From IMG/VR virus record IMGVR_UViG_3300030943_000151, positions 1 to 26,268 of that record: a stretch of 26,268 bases of DNA, one strand, 5' to 3'. This DNA comes from a virus. This document shows, in pieces, positions 7,981 through 14,787 of this stretch. Every line of letters begins with the position of its first letter. Position 1 is the stretch's first letter. The position numbers and the translations under genes were made by a program. The notes below the pieces were generated by a model, which ran no database searches, was not told where the DNA came from, and saw only the letters and a program-made list of their open reading frames with translations.

Positions 7981-8023
7981 AAAAAGCACGAAGGCCGACA
8001 TTTTACTTTGTCGGACGCTTCGT
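7981..8023 (-). terminator. Intrinsic terminator-like hairpin before the 228-aa tail gene
   Basis: On the minus strand an 8-bp outer stem (8018-8025 region with 7986-7993, one G-U pair) and a 6-bp inner stem (8009-8014 with 7995-8000) around a short loop run directly into five T residues (opposite A at 7981-7985). It lies downstream of the promoter at 8053-8061 and about 20 bases before the ATG at 7968. It could end transcription from upstream, limit the local promoter (attenuation), or give a short RNA. Confidence 0.62.
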
Positions 8024-8061
8024 ACTATTCGATGGCGTTGCTTTGTGTCTACATTATACCA
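8022..8061 (-). promoter_or_regulatory. Extended -10 promoter with repeated leader (copy 1)
   Basis: TATAAT on the minus strand (8053-8058) with a TGG extension (8059-8061) and a poor -35. The following leader (8022-8042) is nearly identical to the leader upstream of portal (22776-22797), with the plus-strand core GTACTATTC then TGGCGTT and GCT. A strong hairpin follows in both copies. It is placed just past the stop of the 1459-aa gene and probably drives the tail genes. Confidence 0.6.
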
Positions 8062-8082
8062 AACTTTGGCATATTTTAACAG

Positions 8083-11000
8083 CTAAACAAGGTTTGCCAA
8101 TTTGCGTAAGTCTACACTATGCTTTGCTGTAGCATACTTTTTGAGTGGTGTTTGTGCTTGTTTTTTGAGTGTCGCGGTGGCCGTTGGTGCGGCTGACATT
8201 TTGAACTTCTTTGTTGCGCTTCTAGCGGCGTTGTTTGCGGTGATGGCTGCGGTTGCTGCTGCGAGTGTTGAAGTTTTACTCCCACTACCAGACTTCTTTG
8301 TACTGGTTGAACCACTAAACTTTAGGGTTTTATTTATACCAGCAGCGACGAGTGCTTTGTCATAGGCTAACAGTTGATCGTACAGAGATTTCTTGTCTAC
8401 TCCCTTAGTTTCAGTTGATAGGTACTTAAGAGCTTCCGTTTTGCTCATACCATACAAGCTGACCACATCATTTGAATATGGCGCATTGACTTTTAGTTTG
8501 GCTAGGCTCTTATTGGTAGAGTACTTGGTTATATCACTCATCGTACCTTGGTTTTTATTGTAATTATCTAGGGCTGTTTGGTATTTTTCGGCAGGCGAAC
8601 CGAGGGCAGCTTTTTGTGCGGCGGTTTTTGTATAGTTATCTACACTTGATGAGCCAGATGCAAGTCTTAACTGTGACTTAGTAAGGTTATTCATTTGTAT
8701 TTTGTTAGCAATAGAAAATTGCTTTTTCTGTACTGTAGCAGCGTCTTGTTTGAGTTTTGTTAGCGCTGATGCTTTATCTTCGTCTGATAGTTTTTGGTAC
8801 TCAGGATTTTTGATTAACTCATCCCATTTTTGCTGAGTAAATGCACCCGTCATAGTCTGTAGTTCACGGCGTTGGTTATCAGTAAGAGTAACTTTTTTAC
8901 TACCGAATGATACAACCTTATCTATTGGGGTTGGTGTAACTTGTAAGTCTTTGTTATTCGGGTCAACATTATGCAATCTATCAACTTCACTTAGTACTGG
9001 GCTAGTTACTCCGTCTGATGGTCTAAGTGGATTTATAAGACTGTTTATAGCCCCCGTTTTTCTCTCTAATGGGTTGCCATACACATCTTGGTCTTGGGGT
9101 AACATATTTCTAAGGCCAGGTATCTTTGCCTGTATCGCATCTTTGGCGCTTACAACTGCGCGTTGTGCTTTATCTGCACCAACAGCCACATCACCCATGA
9201 GTGTTGGAATGGTTGAGCTTGCAAGCGAGTTCACGTAGTTTGTTGCGTATCTGCCTGGGTCATTGACTGCGGAGATTGCTTTGTTTAATCCTTGCAAGAA
9301 TGACTGCTGCGTAAGGTCTTTTGGTAGACCCGCAACTGCTTGTCCAACTTGGCCGATAGTATTAGACCCTTTAGCACGAGCATCAGATATACGATTAGAC
9401 ATGCCGAATATCATACCTACTGGCCCCATGTAATTGAGACTTAAATATGTACCACCAAACTTAACGCTGTTAGGCTGTATTTTGTCTGTTTTCCATCGTT
9501 CTTGTTCTTTTGGGTCTGTTGGGTATGAGCCTGTAAGTAACCTAGCATTTGCGAGTGCTACACCAAGAGCTAATACTGCTGTTCCTGTTGTTGCTTCTGA
9601 TAGCGCGGTAGATAGTGCGCGTTGGTCAAACTTCCCTTGTGATATTTGATGGAATATCTCTTTCGGTACACCTAGAGCTGTGAAGTCTATGGTACGCGAT
9701 AAGAATGCGGATGGCACTCGAACGAATGGCGCATTGAACCCTAGTGCTAGTTTAGCCGCAAACTTACCGATTTTTGTATTTGCTGGCATTTTATTTAGGG
9801 CATTTGCAATCGCTGCCGCACCCTTACTCAATATAGTGTCGTAGTTCAGCACGGCTTTGTTGGCTTCATTTACAGCTACTTGCAACATTGCTTCATGAGG
9901 ATTATCTATTGCATCTTTGATGAATGCTGTACGTTCTGCGCCTGATAGTCCCTTATTCTTTGCTTCAGCTTCCGCAAGGTCATACAGTGAGTTTTTAAGC
10001 TGTGAGTAGTAGGCTGGTCGGTCTGCTGCACCCATAAGCTTAAATACACCATTCACATAAGTATTTAGGGCTTTGTTTTTGAATACAACGCCACCACCCT
10101 CATACTTACCGATAAGGGCAACACGCTCGTCAATACCTGTTTGCATGAAGCGTTTTGCATGTCCCACTCCCTCAACTGCCCCAGAGAGCCTACCTTGTCC
10201 TGTGAGTGTCTTAGTACGTTTACCGGTGAATATTGATATACCCTTGTCTATAGCTGATGCAAGTGGGTTTGATGCATCATGAAGCACGCCGAATGTTCCG
10301 TTTGATAGGAAGTTACCTGTTTGAGTTTTTACGCCCGTAAGCAATCCGGCTTTCCATGTAGAAGTTATTTTATCTGCAAGGTCTGATGGTACTTGGTCTG
10401 TGACTTTCTTGAGTACCCTGTTGACTGCATACTCACGAGCTGTACCGTTCTTCATACCACGGATTGCTTCAATATCTGTTTTAAGCTCTGCTCGAAGTTG
10501 TGGCGGCATGGTTACACCAGCTTCACGCAAAGTTTTCTCGGCATGATAGAGTAATCCATCTGCGCTACGTCGGGCCATCATTGCAGCAGCCTGTACAGTT
10601 TGACCGGCAGCAGTAAAGTGTTCACTTAGTTTCTCGTATATACGGGCTGCACGAGCTTGGCTTATTTCATCGGGTCGCATATCTAGTAGAGATGCTGCAC
10701 TCTGAGCATCAACAGCTTCTTGTCGTGTGATCGTGCCTTTCGGCTTATCTAGTGCTTGTTCGGTATTGTGTAGGTATTGATCTTCACCAACTTGCTGATA
10801 TCTGCGACCCGATTCGGTGACTGCTTGTGCTTCGGTATTTTTATCATACGTTGGAGCATCTAACTTTTCTTTTACTCCCTCACTTATATAGGGGTTTTCA
10901 GGTACGGTCTTTGCTGCATAACGGGTCTTTGTTTGTGTTCCATTAGGTACGCTCAATCCATTCTCAGAGTTAGGGACAAGTTCGCCGCCTGCTACTGCAA

Positions 11001-12462
11001 TTCGTGAATTAGGAGGTACTATTGGTGGCTGTGCAGCGGTATGGATGGCTGGTGGTTCAACTGGTGGTTTCACACCTGACGTTTCAGTCTTGGGTACGTC
11101 GAGGGTTTTGTTTGTTTTCCCCTCCCCATAAAACGCATCACTACTAGCACCACCTACTTGATTGAGGGGTGTTACTTTCATTCGCATCTGGTCTGCTAAC
11201 TTGGCTTTAGCATCTGCAACATTCAGGCTTATGGCATCTCTCGCTTGCTGCGGGTGGAAGCTTAACTTTCCGTTCGCGTTATCGAATTGTAGAGCTGTTC
11301 CAGGGTAGTACTGTGTGCTATTGCCTTGGGTTTTGTTGGCTAGTGCGACGAATGGGTTTTGTATTTTGCCTGATTGGTCAAGAGGTTGAGCTGTTTTAGC
11401 AATCTGCTTAATAGCTCCACCAGCATAACCAGCACCCATAAGTGGAATGGTCATACCAGCACTGAGTAAACCTGCTTTGAGAGCATCAGCAGCATTTGCA
11501 CCTTGTCCGTATGCACTTAACCCACCACCTGCACCATTCAATGTGGCATTAGTAGCTAGGTCAGTTGCACCTGTACGAAGTGCTTGTTTAACGGGCATAC
11601 CAGCGAGTGATGCACCACTAACAGGTGATACAGCAAAGCCAGCGACGTTAGCGAGGTCGCCAGCAGTTTGAGCAAACATTCGAGTTTTACTATCATTCAA
11701 GCCAAAGTTAGCATCTTGCAGTTTCTTCATCTGCATAGCGTTAAGAGTTTGGTTAGGAGCGTTTAAGACTGCACCAGTTTGTCTGATGTATTCGGCTGCT
11801 TTGGTTGGGTCGTATTGACCTGATTTAACACCAGCTTGTACATTCTTGATTAGGTTGGTCGAGGTTTTATTATTCTGTGTTTGTATCTGTGATAGTTTAT
11901 TTTCAAGCGTGGCTTGCATTTGTCTTTGACCGGGAGCAATTAAGTCACCTACTACAGGTGTTTGCTTCAGCCGGTTGTATGATCGTGATACCATCGGAGC
12001 AAGTGATTGCTGATAGCTTTGGTCACGATTAGTTCTAACATTGTTAGCTGCTACGGTATTTCCAGTAGCATTTGCAACACCAAGTTGTACGGCAGATTTT
12101 GCAAGGTCGCCTGTTTCCCAGAAAGGCTTTGCTACAGTTTTAGCGACAGTCTTTATAGCGTTAGTAGTTGGGGCTACGTTCTGTGCGAATGTCTTATTAC
12201 TCTGTGGAGCAGTAGCAATCTGCTGTGGTGTAGTTAGTATTGGTTTTGCTACAGATGCAGCCGATACATTGAATGTAGGTCTAACAGGAGCAGGTACAGA
12301 GCCAAAACTAGTAGTCTGAAGTCGTTGACCACCAGTTGCTATGAGGTTTTGTGTGTTCTGTGATCGTTGTACAGTTTTTGGTGTGACAGCATCAGGGTTT
12401 GACCAACTATCATTGTTCCCTATAGATATAGCTGCCTTTAGCCTCTTTAAAAGAGTTGCCAT
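8083..12462 (-). CDS. Giant internal virion protein (ejection / polyvalent-type, 1459 aa)
   Basis: The largest gene in the window. The first 480 residues or so are low-complexity, rich in Ala, Thr, Gln, Asn and Pro. Residues about 560-800 are helical. Residues about 870-1130 have the pattern of the large polyvalent protein region seen in internal or ejected proteins of many phages: FNAPFVRVPSAFLSR, then a hydrophobic Ala/Leu-rich segment, LTGSYPTDPKEQERW and a GGTYLSLNYMGPVG stretch. The tail is basic and Ser/Thr/Ala-rich. Such proteins are packed in the capsid and injected with DNA in short-tailed phages. I see no clear lysozyme or peptidase motif. A very strong AAAGGAGG precedes the ATG. 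It follows two probable partner genes of 355 and 133 aa. Confidence 0.62.
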   Translation of the reverse strand: MATLLKRLKAAISIGNNDSWSNPDAVTPKTVQRSQNTQNLIATGGQRLQTTSFGSVPAPVRPTFNVSAASVAKPILTTPQQIATAPQSNKTFAQNVAPTTNAIKTVAKTVAKPFWETGDLAKSAVQLGVANATGNTVAANNVRTNRDQSYQQSLAPMVSRSYNRLKQTPVVGDLIAPGQRQMQATLENKLSQIQTQNNKTSTNLIKNVQAGVKSGQYDPTKAAEYIRQTGAVLNAPNQTLNAMQMKKLQDANFGLNDSKTRMFAQTAGDLANVAGFAVSPVSGASLAGMPVKQALRTGATDLATNATLNGAGGGLSAYGQGANAADALKAGLLSAGMTIPLMGAGYAGGAIKQIAKTAQPLDQSGKIQNPFVALANKTQGNSTQYYPGTALQFDNANGKLSFHPQQARDAISLNVADAKAKLADQMRMKVTPLNQVGGASSDAFYGEGKTNKTLDVPKTETSGVKPPVEPPAIHTAAQPPIVPPNSRIAVAGGELVPNSENGLSVPNGTQTKTRYAAKTVPENPYISEGVKEKLDAPTYDKNTEAQAVTESGRRYQQVGEDQYLHNTEQALDKPKGTITRQEAVDAQSAASLLDMRPDEISQARAARIYEKLSEHFTAAGQTVQAAAMMARRSADGLLYHAEKTLREAGVTMPPQLRAELKTDIEAIRGMKNGTAREYAVNRVLKKVTDQVPSDLADKITSTWKAGLLTGVKTQTGNFLSNGTFGVLHDASNPLASAIDKGISIFTGKRTKTLTGQGRLSGAVEGVGHAKRFMQTGIDERVALIGKYEGGGVVFKNKALNTYVNGVFKLMGAADRPAYYSQLKNSLYDLAEAEAKNKGLSGAERTAFIKDAIDNPHEAMLQVAVNEANKAVLNYDTILSKGAAAIANALNKMPANTKIGKFAAKLALGFNAPFVRVPSAFLSRTIDFTALGVPKEIFHQISQGKFDQRALSTALSEATTGTAVLALGVALANARLLTGSYPTDPKEQERWKTDKIQPNSVKFGGTYLSLNYMGPVGMIFGMSNRISDARAKGSNTIGQVGQAVAGLPKDLTQQSFLQGLNKAISAVNDPGRYATNYVNSLASSTIPTLMGDVAVGADKAQRAVVSAKDAIQAKIPGLRNMLPQDQDVYGNPLERKTGAINSLINPLRPSDGVTSPVLSEVDRLHNVDPNNKDLQVTPTPIDKVVSFGSKKVTLTDNQRRELQTMTGAFTQQKWDELIKNPEYQKLSDEDKASALTKLKQDAATVQKKQFSIANKIQMNNLTKSQLRLASGSSSVDNYTKTAAQKAALGSPAEKYQTALDNYNKNQGTMSDITKYSTNKSLAKLKVNAPYSNDVVSLYGMSKTEALKYLSTETKGVDKKSLYDQLLAYDKALVAAGINKTLKFSGSTSTKKSGSGSKTSTLAAATAAITANNAARSATKKFKMSAAPTATATLKKQAQTPLKKYATAKHSVDLRKLANLV

Positions 12463-12475
12463 TTGTGAGCCTCCT

Positions 12476-12877
12476 TTAGAAGCTTATTTTTCGGAAACGT
12501 GCGAATGGGTCTTGCTGTACGTTGTCAAATGTAGGAGCTTGAATAGCAGCTCGGTAGTTGATGTTCTGACTTTGAACAGGGGTAAAGCCTGGGTTCTGCA
12601 TACCCTGAATACCTGTTGCATCGTTTGTTTCATTGCCATACATCTGACCGCTAACTTGAGGCACAGTTTGTGTTTCCTGTAGGTCTCCACCGTACATAGT
12701 TGGCGAACCATATGCAGGTGTACCTACTGACATTGATTGCTGTGGAAAAACAGCTCCATGACCAGCAGTTGCCATCGGTATAGCCATTTTTGCCATAGGT
12801 TGTGCCATCTGAGCCATTGGTAGTGCTTGTTGCTGTGGTTTCTTACCAAGATGCATAAGTTGTTCTAGAAAGTTCAT
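12476..12877 (-). CDS. Low-complexity virion-associated protein, 133 aa
   Basis: An unrecognised protein with an N-terminal helix (MNFLEQLMHLGKK), a Met/Ala/Gln/Pro repeat region (about residues 14-50, with repeated PMA and MAQP units), then a Gly/Gln/Asn/Tyr-rich disordered stretch ending QQDPFARFRKISF. It has no membrane segment. AAGGA precedes the ATG. It sits between the 355-aa and 1459-aa genes with gaps of 24 and 13 bases, so it is probably another internal or accessory head protein. Function is unknown. Confidence 0.6.
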   Translation of the reverse strand: MNFLEQLMHLGKKPQQQALPMAQMAQPMAKMAIPMATAGHGAVFPQQSMSVGTPAYGSPTMYGGDLQETQTVPQVSGQMYGNETNDATGIQGMQNPGFTPVQSQNINYRAAIQAPTFDNVQQDPFARFRKISF

Positions 12878-12901
12878 GGTTTTAATCCTTCAATTCGTTA
12901 T

Positions 12902-13969
12902 TTAGTACGCTAGTTGCTGTTGTTTGCGCTTGTCACCTGCAAGCATAGAGAGGAATGGTGAAGCTTGGCTCTCAAGAGCGTTGTTTGCTACAGCTCCTGA
13001 TGTTGAGGTTGGGGTATAGCTACTCAGTGACGGAGCCTGATAGACAGGAGTTGTACCGTCATAGGTAGGATTGACTGCGCCGAGTTGGTCTACTTGTCCT
13101 TGTATGCCGTTGATTTGGTCGAGATATGACTGTGCGGCTGTAGTAGCGTTTCCACCGGCTGCTGATGCACGACTTGATTGTAGTTCTGCAAGCTTTGATA
13201 GAATGTTTTGCTTGTTCGTTAATCCTGTTGCGCGAGCAGAGTTTTGCTGTTCGGTTTGCCAGTCGTTTAATTTCTTATCCGAGTTTGCGTAGTCTAAGCC
13301 GTAATTGCCCCAGTTCGTGTCAAGTCCTTGCTGGTTTTGACCAAAGGTTTGACTTGCACCTGAACGCTGACGAGCTGCATCAGTTGAAGCAACACCGCTA
13401 GCGAGTGAACGGTCTGAGCCGTTAGCACCGTAAGCACCTAACATTCTGAGCATTCCACTCAAGCCAGATGAGAAGCTATCATTTATTTGGTTCTTGTTTG
13501 TAACGTATTGCTGACTGTTTTGTTTAGTGCTTGTGTCGTAAGTATTCTTTGATTGGTTATAACCTGTGGTAAGTTCGTTCTTTTTTACTCCGAATTGCCT
13601 ATTGATGTTATCTATGGCTATTTGCTCTTGATTGGGTAGGCGGTCAAGTTGTGAATTGTATTGACCGATAGCTTGGTCGTAACCTGCTATGTTTTGTGAT
13701 CGGGCGGCGCTAGCGGCATTTGCTGCTAGTTGGTCGGTAGTTGAAGTGAGCTGTGTATTGTCACCTGATGGGGAACCATCTGACACATATTGAGGTGAGG
13801 GTGCTGAGCCGGTAGTTGCGCCAAGTACGCCTGTATGTGATACAAATGGTATACCTTCGCCAGGCGAGCGCGTAACATTAAAACCTGGGGTAACGTCAAC
13901 GCCTAATTTGTCCTGAATTAGATTAGCCGCTGGTTTGGCTAACTGTGTTAATAGACTGAACGGGTTCAT
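12902..13969 (-). CDS. Internal virion protein candidate, 355 aa
   Basis: A Gln/Asn/Ser/Ala-rich protein with a short hydrophobic N-terminus (MNPFSLLTQLAKPAANLI), a long helical, probably coiled-coil middle (about residues 85-290, many Q, N, K and D at regular spacing) and a Pro/Thr/Ser-rich tail. Proteins of this shape and position, just before the giant internal protein, are usually core or ejection proteins of short-tailed phages (T7 gp14 role). No catalytic motif is seen. Its ribosome binding site GAGGAG lies inside a terminator-like hairpin (13972-13997), so its translation or transcription is probably regulated there. Confidence 0.55.
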   Translation of the reverse strand: MNPFSLLTQLAKPAANLIQDKLGVDVTPGFNVTRSPGEGIPFVSHTGVLGATTGSAPSPQYVSDGSPSGDNTQLTSTTDQLAANAASAARSQNIAGYDQAIGQYNSQLDRLPNQEQIAIDNINRQFGVKKNELTTGYNQSKNTYDTSTKQNSQQYVTNKNQINDSFSSGLSGMLRMLGAYGANGSDRSLASGVASTDAARQRSGASQTFGQNQQGLDTNWGNYGLDYANSDKKLNDWQTEQQNSARATGLTNKQNILSKLAELQSSRASAAGGNATTAAQSYLDQINGIQGQVDQLGAVNPTYDGTTPVYQAPSLSSYTPTSTSGAVANNALESQASPFLSMLAGDKRKQQQLAY

Positions 13970-13971
13970 AA

Positions 13972-13997
13972 AAACTCCTCTGTGGTTCGAGGAGTTT
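13972..13997 (-). terminator. Hairpin combining terminator and masked ribosome binding site
   Basis: On the minus strand, AAACTCCTC (13989-13997) pairs perfectly over 9 bp with GAGGAGTTT (13972-13980) around an 8-base loop, and the 3' arm continues into a T run ending at the ATG of the 355-aa gene. The 3' arm contains GAGGAG, that gene's ribosome binding site. The element lies 18 bases after the CAP gene stop. It may terminate the CAP transcript and also hold the next gene's start closed until it is opened. Confidence 0.65.
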
Positions 13998-14015
13998 ACA
14001 ACTTGGTTAGGAGTT

Positions 14016-14519
14016 CTATTTTATATCACAGAAATGCTGGACGTAGTAGACAAAGTTGCCCACTCTAACTGCGCCAAAACCTGTTGTGTCATTATTTGGG
14101 TCGATCTCTGCTGCGTAATGCGGTTTGCTACTGACCCAACCTATACCACTGAATGGTGACTGATTGAGATTTGTACCATCTATATTTTCACCAGTATATG
14201 AGCAGTCATTTCCGGTAGTTTCAAATGCTTTGCTTGTACCATTATGTCCAGTTTCACCAGGTTTAATATGCCCAAAGTAATTAAACTTCGCCATATCGTC
14301 TGCTTTCCACTGAGCCGACTGGTTTAGCCGCTCATCTAACTTAAGAGGAGCAACACCTTTGGCTGCGCGTAATCTATTCGCTTGTACGAGTAATGACCGG
14401 GTACTAAATACTAGTATCTGTGGCTGTTGTACGGTAGTTGTAGGCTTGTTTGACGCATACGCAGCACCAGCACTCATAAGAATGAGCAAAGTGGCTGTAA
14501 TGGCAAATATTCGTTTCAT
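14016..14519 (-). CDS. Secreted CAP-domain (SCP/PR-1-like) protein
   Basis: A 167-aa protein starting with a clear signal peptide (MKRIFAITATLLILMSAGAAYA), so it should leave the cytoplasm. The rest matches the bacterial CAP fold: a helix with QANRLRAAKGVAPLKLDERL, then SAQWKADDMAKFNYFGH with the family's conserved His, a GENI segment, and a C-terminal YYVQHFC. Cysteines near the GND-C and HFC segments could form a disulfide. CAP proteins are secreted and mostly of unknown activity; one in a phage late region may act on the host surface or during lysis. I chose the ATG at 14517-14519. An upstream TTG would add a 24-residue extension that destroys the signal peptide. No ribosome binding site is seen, and a promoter lies 9 bases upstream. 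Confidence 0.78.
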   Translation of the reverse strand: MKRIFAITATLLILMSAGAAYASNKPTTTVQQPQILVFSTRSLLVQANRLRAAKGVAPLKLDERLNQSAQWKADDMAKFNYFGHIKPGETGHNGTSKAFETTGNDCSYTGENIDGTNLNQSPFSGIGWVSSKPHYAAEIDPNNDTTGFGAVRVGNFVYYVQHFCDIK

Positions 14520-14528
14520 GCTATATCC

Positions 14529-14557
14529 GTTATACCACAAAAAGTACAATAATGCAA
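14529..14557 (-). promoter_or_regulatory. Promoter giving a near-leaderless CAP mRNA
   Basis: On the minus strand, TGG-TATAAC (14529-14537, extended -10) with TTGCAT (14552-14557) as a weak -35 at 17-bp spacing. Only nine bases separate the -10 box from the CAP ATG, so the transcript would begin within a few bases of the start codon. This agrees with the absence of a ribosome binding site. Confidence 0.55.
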
Positions 14558-14579
14558 TATACTTCCTAACCAAGTTGTA

Positions 14580-14764
14580 AAAGTTCCTCAAAGCCGAAAT
14601 GCTTAGATTGTTTGTAAATCTTAGCTTTCGTACTGTAAAGTCTTTTACTCTTTGGCGGTCTAAACTGTTAGTACCTGAGTATGAAAAGCTATAGCCCTTA
14701 CGCTATATGCCTTTCTTTTAAGGTCATTGCCTGGGTCTTTTACCCTTTTATGGCACGTTATGCT
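14580..14764 (-). ncRNA. Structured leader or small RNA between groEL-like and CAP genes
   Basis: A 0.27-kb gap without a gene. RNA from the promoter at 14771-14779 could form a row of hairpins: a nested TGCC/GGCA and GGGT/ACCC hairpin first, CCTT/AAGG, TATAGC/GCTATA, GTAAA/TTTAC, and finally a 13-bp hairpin at 14595-14630 with an A-A mismatch. No T run follows the last hairpin. It may be a structured 5' leader for the CAP gene or a separate small RNA; nothing identifies a known class. Confidence 0.4.
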
Positions 14765-14770
14765 GTATAC

Positions 14771-14779
14771 ATTATACCA
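14771..14779 (-). promoter_or_regulatory. Extended -10 promoter after the groEL-like gene (copy 3)
   Basis: TATAAT on the minus strand (14771-14776) with TGG directly upstream (14777-14779), starting 9 bases after the groEL-like stop. The bases following the box (TGTATACAGCATAACG then GCCA) resemble those of the two other extended -10 elements, but the match ends sooner. The -35 is poor. Confidence 0.55.
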
Positions 14780-14787
14780 GATTTTCT

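Noticed and set aside
8102-8365. An 87-aa hydrophobic plus-strand frame
   Set aside because: It mirrors the Ala/Thr/Lys-rich end of the 1459-aa gene; the hydrophobic look is the antisense of those codons.
14520-14591. Longer CAP protein starting at 14591
   Set aside because: That start is TTG without a ribosome binding site and places 24 residues ahead of a textbook signal peptide.
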